Assembly (NCBI RefSeq): GCF_900109725.1
Contig: NZ_FOBC01000024.1
Span: forward strand, 1 to 52,078
Direction: 5' to 3'
DNA: 52,078 nt
From: Halomonas daqiaonensis
GTDB taxonomy: Bacteria; Pseudomonadota; Gammaproteobacteria; Pseudomonadales; Halomonadaceae
How positions within the stretch are numbered: the stretch's first letter is position 1; each line of letters begins with the position of its first letter. Shown here one piece after another: positions 34,052 through 42,833 of the stretch. The position numbers and the translations under genes were made by a program. The notes below the pieces were generated by a model. The model was given only the letters and a program-made list of their open reading frames with translations, searched no databases and was not told the origin of the DNA.

Positions 34052-34180
34052 ATCCCCATGCACGACTTCCTCCGCGACGCCGTGCCAAGGGAGTGGCAGG
34101 CAGTCGCCTGATCGGCTGCCTTGCCAGGACGGTCACCGATTCACGACAATACCCGGCACTCATTCCTCAGGGACGACCAG

Positions 34181-35056
34181 ATGCTCGCCGAACTCTTCGC
34201 CGTGATGGCGCCCGTGCTCACCGGGTCGGGACTCGGCTTCGCCTGGGTGCGTCTCGGCCACGACTTCCCGGTGGCCTTCGTGACTCGGCTGGTGTTCAAC
34301 ATCGGCACCCCGGCCCTTGTGATCGCTTCGCTCTCCGGGGCCGAGATCGACGCCGGCAGTTTCGGGCGCACCATGCTGGCCACGGCGCTGGTGCTCACCG
34401 CCATGGCGGGCATGGCTTTCGTGCTGGCCTGGCTTCTGAAACGCGACTGGCGAGTCTTGCTGGCACCGACCATGTACCCCAATACCGGCAACATGGGGCT
34501 GCCGGTGGTTCTCTACGCCTTCGGCCAGTCGGGCTTCGTGTTCGGCATCACGGTGATGGTCACGGTGGCACTCTTTCAGTTCACCCTGGGCACCATGCTC
34601 ATCAGCCGCGGCAATCCGCTGAAGACCCTGGTAAAGACCCCTACCGTCTACGCCATCCTGATCTCGCTGGTGCTGCTGCTCACCGACACTGCCTTGCCGC
34701 TGTGGCTCGACAACAGCGTCGACCTGATCTCGGGCTTTACGGTACCGCTGATGCTGATCACCCTGGGCGTCTCGCTGGCCAGCATCCAGGTGAGGAGCCT
34801 GAAGTCCGGTATCGGCTTCAGCCTGCTGCGGATCCCCTTGGCCGCCGGGGTCGCCTGGGTAATCGGCACCCTGCTGGCGCTACCGCCTATGGCGCTGACC
34901 ATTCTGGTGCTGCAGATGAGCATGCCGGTGGCGGTATTCAACTACCTCTTCGCCCAACGGGCCAAGCGTGAGCCCGCGTACACGGCGAGCCTGGTCTTCT
35001 GCTCCACCCTGCTATCACTGATCTATCTGCCGATCCTGCTGGCGATCTTGATGTAG
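34181..35056 (+). CDS. AEC family transporter (auxin efflux carrier fold)
   Basis: This 291-residue membrane protein belongs to the AEC family, with about ten helices in two inverted repeats. Distinctive motifs are RLVFNIGTPALVIASLS in the first half, PNTGNMGLPVVLYAFG at the helix break, and GFTVPLMLITLGVSLA in the second half. Bacterial members carry malate, malonate or other small carboxylates; the substrate is not readable. The ATG at 34181 is preferred to 34121 because homology starts there and AGGGA lies upstream. It stands alone after the TonB receptor. Confidence 0.87.
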   Translation: MLAELFAVMAPVLTGSGLGFAWVRLGHDFPVAFVTRLVFNIGTPALVIASLSGAEIDAGSFGRTMLATALVLTAMAGMAFVLAWLLKRDWRVLLAPTMYPNTGNMGLPVVLYAFGQSGFVFGITVMVTVALFQFTLGTMLISRGNPLKTLVKTPTVYAILISLVLLLTDTALPLWLDNSVDLISGFTVPLMLITLGVSLASIQVRSLKSGIGFSLLRIPLAAGVAWVIGTLLALPPMALTILVLQMSMPVAVFNYLFAQRAKREPAYTASLVFCSTLLSLIYLPILLAILM

Positions 35057-35167
35057 CGCCAACCCGTCGACGGTGCTTACGGGGAACACCCTCTTGCCGG
35101 CAGCGTCCTGGTGTAGAGTCCTTGTGTAGAGCCCCTATACGAGAACAACCTTCGAGGGAGAAGCCGC

Positions 35168-36307
35168 ATGCACACACCACGTCAAGCACTCTCGACCGCG
35201 CTGCTGCTGGGCGGTGCCCTGGTCGCCGGCCCGGGCCTGGCCGCCAAGGTGATCGAGGAGCGCATCGCCACCGACCACCATGATCTGCGCCTGGAACGCG
35301 TAGCCTCCGGCCTCGAGCACCCCTGGTCGGTAGCCGAGCTACCCGACGGCCAATGGCTGGTTACCGAGCGCCCCGGTCGCCTGGCACGGGTCACCGAGGA
35401 AGGTGAGGTAACCCGCCTGTCCAGTGTCCCCGAGGTTTCTACCCGAGGCCAGGGTGGCCTGCTCGATATCGCCCTGCATCCCGACTACGGCGAGGGCAGC
35501 GACTGGGTCTACTTCACCTGGAGCCAGGCCCGCCATGGCGTCAGCGCCACCACTCTCAGCCGCGCGCGGCTAGAGGGCGACGGACTGGTGGATGTGGAAG
35601 AACTCTTCGTCCAGGACCGCTTCTCCCGGCCGGGCCGCCATTATGGCTCGCGGCTTGCCTGGCGGGACGATGGCACCCTGCTGATGAGCGTCGGTGAGCG
35701 CGGCAGTCCGGAGCGCGCCCAGGACCGAGGCGACCACGCCGGCAGCATCCTGCGCCTCACCGAGGACGGTGAGGTCCCCGACGACAACCCCTTCATCGAC
35801 GACGCGGACGCCCGACCCGAACTCTTCACCTACGGCAATCGCAATCCCCAGGGGCTGGTCGTAGCCGCTGACGGCACTGCCTGGTCCACCGAGCACGGCC
35901 CGCGCACCGGCGACGAACTCAACCGCCTCGAGGCCGGCGTCAACTACGGCTGGCCGGAAGTGAGCCGCGGCAACGACTACGCCACCAACCTCCCCATCGG
36001 GCTCGACAGCGCCCCCGGCATGCGTGATCCCGTGCATGTGTTCGAGGGTCGCTTTGCCCCCTCGGGCCTGGCCGAGGTGACCGGCGACACCTTTCCCAAG
36101 TGGGAGCACGACCTTCTGGCTGGCGGCCTGGCCAGCGAGCGGCTGGTACGCCTTGCCCTGGACGGCGACGAGGTGGTTGAGCGCGAGGTGATCCTCGAGG
36201 GCGAGATCGGCCGCATCCGCGATGTGCACCTGGGTCGCGACGGCGCCCTCTACCTGCTCAGCGACCACGCTGACGGGGGGCTGTATCGCCTGACTCCCGC
36301 CGAATAA
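35168..36307 (+). CDS. PQQ-dependent sugar dehydrogenase family protein (soluble aldose dehydrogenase, YliI-like)
   Basis: This 379-residue periplasmic six-bladed propeller protein follows a signal peptide ending at LAA (about residue 26). The family marks include GLEHPWSVAELPDGQWLVTER at the start, RGQGGLLDIALHPDY, then HYGSRLAWRDDGTLLMSVGE, YGNRNPQGL and WSTEHGPRTGDELN, which in the E. coli Asd/YliI protein line the PQQ and calcium sites. It oxidises aldose sugars if PQQ is present; the natural substrate is unknown. GAGGGAG lies before the ATG. It is a single gene. Confidence 0.88.
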   Translation: MHTPRQALSTALLLGGALVAGPGLAAKVIEERIATDHHDLRLERVASGLEHPWSVAELPDGQWLVTERPGRLARVTEEGEVTRLSSVPEVSTRGQGGLLDIALHPDYGEGSDWVYFTWSQARHGVSATTLSRARLEGDGLVDVEELFVQDRFSRPGRHYGSRLAWRDDGTLLMSVGERGSPERAQDRGDHAGSILRLTEDGEVPDDNPFIDDADARPELFTYGNRNPQGLVVAADGTAWSTEHGPRTGDELNRLEAGVNYGWPEVSRGNDYATNLPIGLDSAPGMRDPVHVFEGRFAPSGLAEVTGDTFPKWEHDLLAGGLASERLVRLALDGDEVVEREVILEGEIGRIRDVHLGRDGALYLLSDHADGGLYRLTPAE

Positions 36308-36329
36308 CCTCGACACCCTGGATTTTAAT

Positions 36330-36345
36330 TTGAATGATCATTCAA
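36330..36345. promoter_or_regulatory. Perfect 16-bp palindrome upstream of proV, TetR/BetI-like operator
   Basis: ttgaatgatcattcaa is a perfect palindrome some 150 bases before the proV start, in the proV promoter region. Its TTGAA-N6-TTCAA layout resembles sites of TetR-family repressors such as BetI, which senses choline. The assignment is inference; no such regulator gene is in the window. Confidence 0.5.
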
Positions 36346-36493
36346 TAACCGCTAGGGTAGGTTCCACTTCATCGTCACCTGATGCGCCGTCAATGCTGCA
36401 GTGAAGCATCATGGCGTCGTTTTTTTACGTCACGACACTCGACCCTTCGGCGCAACCCGCCCGATGACGGGAAGCCGACAAAAGGCAGAGCCA

Positions 36494-37771
36494 ATGAACG
36501 AGAACCGAAACGTCAAGATTCGGGTACGCAACCTGAGCAAGGTCTTCGGCAGCCAGCCGAAGAAGGCGCTCGAACTGCGCGAACAGGGACTGAAGCGCCC
36601 CGAGATTTTCGAAAAGACCGGCCTAACGCTGGGGCTGTCGAACATCGACTTCGATGTCTACGAGGGCGAGTTGCTGGTGATCATGGGTCTGTCCGGCTCG
36701 GGCAAGTCGACCCTGATCCGCTGCCTCAACCGCCTAATCGAGCCCACCGAGGGCGAGATCGTCATCGACGGCGAGAACATCCCGGCGCTCAGCGAAAAGG
36801 AACTGCTGGATTGCCGCCGCCGCCACTTCTCCATGGTGTTCCAGAACTTTGCCCTCTTCCCCCACCGCACGGTACAGCAGAATGCCGAATTCGGCCTCGA
36901 GATTCGCGGCGTGGACAAGGCAGAGCGGGTCAAGGTGGCGCGCAATGCCCTTCACCACGTCGGCCTAGATGGTTGGGAGGATGCCTATCCCAACCAGCTC
37001 TCCGGCGGCATGCAGCAGCGGGTGGGGCTGGCCAGGGCACTGGCCAACGACTCGACGGTGCTGCTGATGGACGAGGCCTTCTCGGCGCTGGATCCGCTGA
37101 TCCGCGGTGACATGCAGCAGGAACTGCTCGAGCTGCAGCATCGCATGCAGAAGACCACGGTGTTCATCACCCACGACCTGGACGAGGCGATCAACATCGG
37201 CGATCGCATCATCCTGCTCAAGGATGGCGAGATCGTACAGATCGGCACGCCGGAGGAGATCCTCACCCACCCCGCGGACGACTATGTGGCGCGCTTCATC
37301 GAGGGTGTGGACATGTCCAGGATCCTCACCGCCCAGCATGCCATGCGGCCGGTGCGCGCTACCGCCCGCGCGGAGGACGGCCCGCGCACTACCCTGCGCA
37401 AGATGAAGGAGAACGGCATCGATTCCATCTACGTCACTACCCGCGACCGCAAGCTGCAGGGTCTCGTCGAAGTGAACGCCGTGGAGCAGGCCGAAAAGCA
37501 GGGTCAGGAGAGCATTCGCGACTTCATGACCCAGGACTTCCGGGCCGTCGGCCCCGGCGAGCCCCTGCACAATCTCTTCGCCATGTTCAGCGAGAAGAGC
37601 TTCCCCATCGCCGTGGTTGACGACAACCGCAAGCTGCTGGGCGTGGTGGTCAAGGGCGCCGTTCTCGACGAACTGGCCCGGGCCGCCGAACCTGCAGAAT
37701 TGAGCGAAGAGGGGAGTGAAGACGGAAACGAAAACGCCAACGAGAACATGGCATCGGCAGGAGACGCATGA
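36494..37771 (+). CDS. proV: Glycine betaine/proline ABC transporter ATP-binding protein
   Basis: This 425-residue ATPase energises osmoprotectant uptake. Walker A is [15 protein letters not shown], the signature is NQLSGGMQQRVGLARALA and Walker B is VLLMDEAFSALDP. The C-terminal third has tandem CBS-like repeats used in ProV/OpuAA to sense ionic strength, followed by an acidic tail (about 405-425). The N-terminal region with KVFGSQPKKALELREQG is typical of ProV. It overlaps proW by four bases. The ATG at 36494 follows AAGGCAGAG and is preferred to 36401. It heads proVWX. Confidence 0.93.
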   Translation: MNENRNVKIRVRNLSKVFGSQPKKALELREQGLKRPEIFEKTGLTLGLSNIDFDVYEGELLVIMGLSGSGKSTLIRCLNRLIEPTEGEIVIDGENIPALSEKELLDCRRRHFSMVFQNFALFPHRTVQQNAEFGLEIRGVDKAERVKVARNALHHVGLDGWEDAYPNQLSGGMQQRVGLARALANDSTVLLMDEAFSALDPLIRGDMQQELLELQHRMQKTTVFITHDLDEAINIGDRIILLKDGEIVQIGTPEEILTHPADDYVARFIEGVDMSRILTAQHAMRPVRATARAEDGPRTTLRKMKENGIDSIYVTTRDRKLQGLVEVNAVEQAEKQGQESIRDFMTQDFRAVGPGEPLHNLFAMFSEKSFPIAVVDDNRKLLGVVVKGAVLDELARAAEPAELSEEGSEDGNENANENMASAGDA

Positions 37772-38610
37772 TGGCTATCGAGATTCCGAGCATCCCGCTG
37801 GGCGACTGGATCGAGGGCGGCCTCGACTGGCTGACCAGCGAGTACTCCATCGTCACCCGTGCCATCTCCCGGGTGACCCAGACCGGCATCGACGGGCTCA
37901 ACGATGGCCTGATGTGGCTGCCCGAATGGGGCCTGCTGGCGATCGTCGTCGGCCTATGCTGGTGGGTGGCAAACCTTCGCCTAGGCATCGGTGCCGCCCT
38001 CGGTCTGGCGCTGATCTGGAACCTGGGGCTCTGGGAGCCGATGATCGAGACCCTCACCCTGGTAGTGATCGCCACCTTCGTGGCGGTGGTGATGGCCCTT
38101 CCCGTGGGCATTGCTGCGGCACTCTCGGAGCGGCTCTACAAGACGATCATGCCGATCCTGGACTTCATGCAGACCATGCCGGCCTTTGTCTACCTGATCC
38201 CGGCGATTCCCTTCTTCGGCATCGGCTCGGTGTCGGCGATCTTCGCCACGGTGATCTTCTCCATGCCGCCGGCGATTCGTTTCACCACCCTGGGCATCCG
38301 CCAGGTCCCGGTGGAGCTGATCGAGGCCGCCGATGCCTACGGTGCGACCCGCAGCCAGAAGCTGATCAAGGTGCAGTTGCCGATGTCGCTGCCCACCGTG
38401 ATGGCAGGCATCAACCAGACCATCATGCTGGCGCTCTCCATGGTGGTGATCGCCGCCATGATCGGTGCCGATGGGCTGGGCAGCGAGGTGTGGCGCGCCA
38501 TTCAGCGCCTGCGCCCGGGCGACGGCTTCGAGGCCGGCATCGCCGTGGTGATCCTGGCCATGCTGCTCGACCGTGTGACCCAGTCCCTGCGCAAGGGCCG
38601 CAAGACCTGA
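37768..38610 (+). CDS. proW: Glycine betaine/proline ABC transporter permease
   Basis: This 280-residue permease has about six membrane segments and the ATPase-coupling EAA loop, EAADAYGATRSQKLIKVQLP (about residues 188-207). The PVGIAAALSERLYKTIMPIL stretch is characteristic of ProW/OpuAB. Its ATG overlaps the proV stop (ATGA), giving translational coupling. The N-terminal segment is about 60 residues shorter than in E. coli ProW. The gap to proX is about 75 bases. Confidence 0.92.
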   Translation: MMAIEIPSIPLGDWIEGGLDWLTSEYSIVTRAISRVTQTGIDGLNDGLMWLPEWGLLAIVVGLCWWVANLRLGIGAALGLALIWNLGLWEPMIETLTLVVIATFVAVVMALPVGIAAALSERLYKTIMPILDFMQTMPAFVYLIPAIPFFGIGSVSAIFATVIFSMPPAIRFTTLGIRQVPVELIEAADAYGATRSQKLIKVQLPMSLPTVMAGINQTIMLALSMVVIAAMIGADGLGSEVWRAIQRLRPGDGFEAGIAVVILAMLLDRVTQSLRKGRKT

Positions 38611-38687
38611 GCGTTGAGGCGGCATCTTGCATCTCGCCAGGAGCACCTCCAAGGTAAGTGGTTGAACGTCAAGAAAAGGGGAACACG

Positions 38688-39563
38688 ATGAAGAAGCATC
38701 CGCTGAACCGTCGCATCCGTCTCGCCGGCCTGGCCATGGCCACTGGCGCCGTACTCACTGCCGGTGCCGCCCAGGCCCAGGACAAGGGCAGCGTACATCT
38801 GGCCTACGTGGAGTGGTCCTCCGAAGTCGCCTCCACCAACGTGGTGCGTGCCGTGCTCGAGCAGCAGGGCTTCGAGGTGGACATGACCTCACTCTCGGCC
38901 GCCGCCATGTGGCAGGCCGTTGCCACCGGTGATGCCGACGCCATCGTTGCCGCCTGGCTGCCCACCACCCATGCCGACTACATGGAGCGCGTGGGTGATG
39001 AGGTCGTCGACCTCGGTCCCAACCTGGACGGTACCAAGCTGGGCCTCGTGGTTCCGGCCTACACCGACGTCGATTCCATCGCCGAGCTCAACGAGAGCGC
39101 CGAGGACTTTGAAGGCAACATCGTCGGCATCGACCCGGGCGCAGGCATCATGAGCCTCACCGAAGACGTCCTCGAGGCCTATGAGCTCGAAGAAATCAAC
39201 CTCCAGAGCGGCAGCGGCGCCACCATGACCGCCGCGCTGGACAGCGCCATCAAGAACGAGCAGGACATCGTGGTCACCGGCTGGACCCCGCACTGGATGT
39301 TCGCCCGCTGGGACCTCAAGTACCTAGAGGACCCCAAGAACGTGTACGGCGGCGCCGAGCAGATCCACACCATCGCCCGCCAGGGGCTCGAGGAGGACAT
39401 GCCGGAGGCCTACGCCATCCTGGACGCCTTCGAGTGGACTCCGGAGCAGATGGGCGAGGTCATGCTGATGAACCAGGAGGACGACGCCGACCCCTACGAG
39501 AATGCCAAGCAGTGGGTCGAGGAGAACCAGGACGTTGTCCAGCAGTGGCTGCCCGAGTCGTAA
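38688..39563 (+). CDS. proX: Glycine betaine-binding periplasmic protein
   Basis: This 291-residue binding protein follows a signal peptide ending AQAQ (about residue 24). It belongs to the OpuAC/ProX family: VHLAYVEWSSEVASTNVV, AIVAAWLPTTHADY, and GWTPHWMFARWDLKYLEDP, which place tryptophans suitable for the betaine cage. The ATG at 38688 has AAAGGGGA upstream and is preferred to 38658. The substrate is probably glycine betaine or proline betaine. A strong hairpin lies about 50 bases after the stop. Confidence 0.92.
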   Translation: MKKHPLNRRIRLAGLAMATGAVLTAGAAQAQDKGSVHLAYVEWSSEVASTNVVRAVLEQQGFEVDMTSLSAAAMWQAVATGDADAIVAAWLPTTHADYMERVGDEVVDLGPNLDGTKLGLVVPAYTDVDSIAELNESAEDFEGNIVGIDPGAGIMSLTEDVLEAYELEEINLQSGSGATMTAALDSAIKNEQDIVVTGWTPHWMFARWDLKYLEDPKNVYGGAEQIHTIARQGLEEDMPEAYAILDAFEWTPEQMGEVMLMNQEDDADPYENAKQWVEENQDVVQQWLPES

Positions 39564-39611
39564 GGGCATGCCGGGCCTCGCGTTTCTCGCGAGGCTGACT
39601 GCATCGACTCC

Positions 39612-39640
39612 AAGGGGAGGACCGAAAGGTGCCTCCCCTT
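39612..39640 (+). terminator. Terminator-like hairpin after proX
   Basis: aaggggagg and cctcccctt form a 9-bp stem around an 11-base loop, followed by ctctt. It separates proVWX from the usp-BCCT unit. Confidence 0.75.
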
Positions 39641-39829
39641 CTCTTGGGCGCTCGGGCGACAGTCCAGGGCTGTCGCACAAAGCAGACATACCCAGCAATC
39701 CTTGCCGGGTATGGGTACCATGGAACCGGACGCGAACGGCGGCCGTTGAACTCTCGCCTGGCAAACTGGCGGTAAACGGCCACACTGAGCACCTCGCATC
39801 ACCTTTGCGATCAACAAGGAGATACAAGC

Positions 39830-40264
39830 ATGTTCCAAAAGATCATGGTGCCGGTCGATCTGGCACATCTCGATGTGATCGAGCCGGCGCTGGAAAAGGT
39901 GGCGGACCTTGCTCGACACTACGATGCCGAAGTCTGCTATGTGGGCGTCACCTCCAACGCACCGAGCAGCGTGGCGCGGACGCCCCAGGAATACGCGCAG
40001 AAGCTCGAAGCCTTTGCAAAGGAACGGGCCGAAGTACATGGTCAGCCGGTCAGCACCAAGACCATCAACAGTCCTGACGTGATCGCCGATCTCGATGACA
40101 TCCTGATCAAGGCCATCGATGAAGTCGGCGCTGATCTGGTCGTCATGCCGACCCATCCGCCCAAGCACCTGGACGTCATCATACCGTCCCATGGTGGCAA
40201 GGTGGCCAGCCATACCAAGGCCTCGGTCTTTCTGGTCAGGCCCTTCGACAACAAATCCAAATGA
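39830..40264 (+). CDS. Universal stress protein (UspA family), partner of the BCCT transporter
   Basis: This 144-residue cytoplasmic protein has the UspA fold: MFQKIMVPVDLAHLD at the start, the core strand with VCYVGVT, ADLVVMPTHPP, and the closing GKVASHTKASVFLVRPF. The G-x2-G-x9-G(S/T) ATP-loop pattern is not complete, so ATP binding is uncertain. It is followed in 45 bases by a BCCT carrier and is co-transcribed with it. In Halomonas elongata the Usp protein TeaD is encoded beside the ectoine transporter TeaABC and tunes its activity, so a similar role on the BCCT carrier is likely but unproven. Confidence 0.88.
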   Translation: MFQKIMVPVDLAHLDVIEPALEKVADLARHYDAEVCYVGVTSNAPSSVARTPQEYAQKLEAFAKERAEVHGQPVSTKTINSPDVIADLDDILIKAIDEVGADLVVMPTHPPKHLDVIIPSHGGKVASHTKASVFLVRPFDNKSK

Positions 40265-40309
40265 GTTCTCAGATGATTTCCAACCCGACGACACTAAGGG
40301 AGATGTCTC

Positions 40310-41989
40310 GTGGCTAAAGATCCTCACGATCAAGACGAGAAACCCCAGGAGCCGGATACCGGTTCCGAGGGCATTCCCGCCCCGCAGGGGGCGGCGAACC
40401 TGATCGACACCGACTATGTGATCGGCCAGGACAACATCGTCACCAACAAGTTTGGCGTTGACCTGGACCTGCATGGCAAGGTCTTTATCTTCTCTTCCAT
40501 CGTGATCCTGCTGTTCGTAATCCTGACGCTGGCCTTGCAGGATCAGATGGAGCCGATCTTCAACAGCATGTTCAACTTCCTGACCACCAATCTTGGCTGG
40601 TTCTTTATTCTCGGAGCCAACGTCTTCGTTATCCTGGCGCTGGTGCTGATCTTTACCCCGCTGGGCAAGGTACGCATCGGCGGCGCCGATGCCACACCGG
40701 ACTTCGGCTACGCAGGCTGGTTCTCGATGCTGTTCGCCGCCGGCATGGGCATTGGGCTGATGTTTTACGGCGTATCTGAGCCTTTGGGCCACTACGGCAC
40801 CGCCATGGGTGGTATCAGCATGGGCGAGGATGGCGTGCGCACCGATTGGGCACCGCTGGGCGGTGCCGAGGGTGACCAGGCCGGCGCCATCGACCTGAGC
40901 ATGGCCGCCACCATCTTCCACTGGGGGTTTCACCCCTGGGGTGCCTACGCCATCGTCGGCCTGTCGCTGGCGATCTTCGCCTTCAACAAGGGCCTGCCGC
41001 TGACCATGCGTTCGATCTTCTACCCCATCCTGGGTGAGCGCATCTGGGGGTGGCCGGGGCACGTGATCGACATCCTGGCGGTATTCGCCACCTTGTTTGG
41101 CCTGACCACCTCGCTGGGCATCGGCGCCACCCAGGCGGCCGGGGGTCTCGAGTATCTGTTCGGCATCCCCGCCGGCGACACCACCCTGGTGCTGCTGATC
41201 CTGGGGATTACCCTCGTGGCCCTGGGCTCCATCCTGCTCGGCGTCGACAAGGGCGTACAGCGCCTCTCCCAGTTGAACATGGTGCTTGCCGCCCTGCTGC
41301 TGCTGTTCGTGATTGCAGTCGGCCCCACGCTGATGATCGCTACCGGCATATTCGACAATCTGATCGGCTATGTGACCCACCTGCCGGCGTTCTCGATGCC
41401 GTTCGGGCGTGAGGATGCCAACTTCAGCCAGGGCTGGACGGCCTTCTACTGGGCCTGGTGGATCGCCTGGTCGCCCTTCGTCGGCATGTTCATCGCCCGC
41501 GTCAGCCGCGGCCGTACCGTGCGTGAGTTCCTGATCTCCGTACTGCTGGTACCGACCTTTGCCTCGGTGGTGTGGATGACCGCCTTCGGTACCACTGCCA
41601 TCGACCAAGTGGTAAATTCCGGCATCACCCAGGTGCAGGATGCGGCCCTGGAGCTGCAGCTGTTCACCATGCTCGAGCAGCTGCCGCTGAGCGCCATCAC
41701 CTCCTTCGTCGGGATCACGCTGGTGATCGTGTTCTTCATCACCTCCTCGGACTCCGGTTCGCTGGTGATCGACTCGATCACCGCCGGCGGCAAGGTGGAC
41801 GCTCCCAAGCCCCAGCGTATCTTCTGGGCGCTGATCGAGGGGGCACTGGCCATCGCGCTTCTGCTCGGCGGCGGTCTCGCCGCGCTGCAGACGGCCGCCC
41901 TCACCACCGGCTTGCCCTTCACCCTGGTGCTGCTGGTGGGCTGCTACGGCATCGTCAAGGGTCTGATGAGCGAGCCACGCGCCAAATAG
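40310..41989 (+). CDS. BCCT family betaine/choline/carnitine transporter
   Basis: This 559-residue sodium- or proton-coupled carrier has 12 helices. Family marks are GMGIGLMFYGVSEPLGHY, the FHWGFHPWGAYAIVGLSL helix, and WAWWIAWSPFVGMFIARVSRGRTVREF, the BCCT signature. The N-terminal 45 residues are acidic and cytoplasmic, and the C-terminal tail is very short, lacking the long sensor domain of BetP. The start is a GTG at 40310 with AAGGGAG before it. Likely substrates are betaine, choline or ectoine. A two-hairpin stretch follows (42003-42021 and 42045-42068). Confidence 0.93.
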   Translation: MAKDPHDQDEKPQEPDTGSEGIPAPQGAANLIDTDYVIGQDNIVTNKFGVDLDLHGKVFIFSSIVILLFVILTLALQDQMEPIFNSMFNFLTTNLGWFFILGANVFVILALVLIFTPLGKVRIGGADATPDFGYAGWFSMLFAAGMGIGLMFYGVSEPLGHYGTAMGGISMGEDGVRTDWAPLGGAEGDQAGAIDLSMAATIFHWGFHPWGAYAIVGLSLAIFAFNKGLPLTMRSIFYPILGERIWGWPGHVIDILAVFATLFGLTTSLGIGATQAAGGLEYLFGIPAGDTTLVLLILGITLVALGSILLGVDKGVQRLSQLNMVLAALLLLFVIAVGPTLMIATGIFDNLIGYVTHLPAFSMPFGREDANFSQGWTAFYWAWWIAWSPFVGMFIARVSRGRTVREFLISVLLVPTFASVVWMTAFGTTAIDQVVNSGITQVQDAALELQLFTMLEQLPLSAITSFVGITLVIVFFITSSDSGSLVIDSITAGGKVDAPKPQRIFWALIEGALAIALLLGGGLAALQTAALTTGLPFTLVLLVGCYGIVKGLMSEPRAK

Positions 41990-42044
41990 TAGCAACATTC
42001 ATGTCGGCGCTATTGGCGCCGACCTGCAACCAGCCTGCAACCAG

Positions 42045-42070
42045 GAAGGCGGCCTCAGAGCCGCCTTCTT
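42045..42070. terminator. Bidirectional terminator between BCCT and exonuclease genes
   Basis: gaaggcggc (42045-42053) and gccgccttc (42060-42068) pair perfectly around a 6-base loop and are followed by TT. An additional hairpin gtcggcgc / gcgccgac is at 42003-42021. The two genes converge here. Confidence 0.8.
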
Positions 42071-42100
42071 CGTTATTAATGCCGGCGGGGGCCGGCCGGA

Positions 42101-42832
42101 TCAGCTCCAGAGCACCCTCAGCGGCGTCGTCGGGCTGTAGTGGCGAGACACCTGGGCCTGCAGCAGCTCGGCAGTGGCCAGGGCATCGATCAGCGCATGA
42201 TGCCCCGAATAGGGCGGGAGACCGTAACGCGCGCGACTGTCGTTGAGGCGAATCGAAGCCGGCGGTCGCCCGACCCAGCGCTTGAAGCGGGCCAGTAGCG
42301 ACTGGCGGTGGATGCGCGCCTCCAGCGACATGGTGTCGATTACCGGAAACATCACGCCCTCTCCGACCCGCGCCTTCACCGCGGCGTCCAGGAAGGGGCG
42401 CTCGATATGGCGAAAATGCACCACCACCATGCGCCCCGCCAGAACCTCGAGCAGTTCATCGAGAATCTCGTCGAGGTCCGGGGCCTTGGCGATATCGGCA
42501 TGGGTGATGTGATGAAAGGTCACCGATTTGCTGCTAAGCGGACGCGGAGGACGCAGGACCCAGTGGCGACGTTGTGCCAGGATGATGCGTCCCAGTGTGA
42601 AGGGCACCACGCCGATGCTGACGATGGCGTGGTGATGCTCGTCCAGGCCGGTGGTCTCCATGTCCATGGCCACCATCGGCACCTCGCCGATGGGGGTCTC
42701 GGGGTCCGGCAGGCCGGCGGCGAAATAGCGGGCCAGGCGTGGGTCCCTGGCCGTTGCGGCGCGGCCAGCTAGGTAATCTGGCCAGCCCGGTTTGGGGGGC
42801 GACGCTCTCGGACGTAGACGAATCATGGCCAT
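42101..42832 (-). CDS. DnaQ-like 3'-5' exonuclease
   Basis: This 243-residue protein has the DEDDh exonuclease pattern: VAMDMETTGLDEHHH (motif I with Asp and Glu), HITHADI and VVVHFRHIERPFLD (motif II), and YSGHHALIDALATAELL (motif III with the active His and Asp). In many gammaproteobacteria such an exonuclease is paired with the cNMP/CBS/DUF294 protein, as here: its ATG directly follows that gene's stop. The target, RNA or DNA, is unknown. A second in-frame ATG follows at 42826 and could also be the start. Confidence 0.86.
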   Translation of the reverse strand: MAMIRLRPRASPPKPGWPDYLAGRAATARDPRLARYFAAGLPDPETPIGEVPMVAMDMETTGLDEHHHAIVSIGVVPFTLGRIILAQRRHWVLRPPRPLSSKSVTFHHITHADIAKAPDLDEILDELLEVLAGRMVVVHFRHIERPFLDAAVKARVGEGVMFPVIDTMSLEARIHRQSLLARFKRWVGRPPASIRLNDSRARYGLPPYSGHHALIDALATAELLQAQVSRHYSPTTPLRVLWS

Positions 42833-42833
42833 C

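Noticed and set aside
39494..41998. An 834-codon open frame antisense to the Usp and BCCT genes.
   Set aside because: The product is a low-complexity Gly/His/Gln/Asp-rich shadow of membrane-protein codons; both sense genes have clear motifs.
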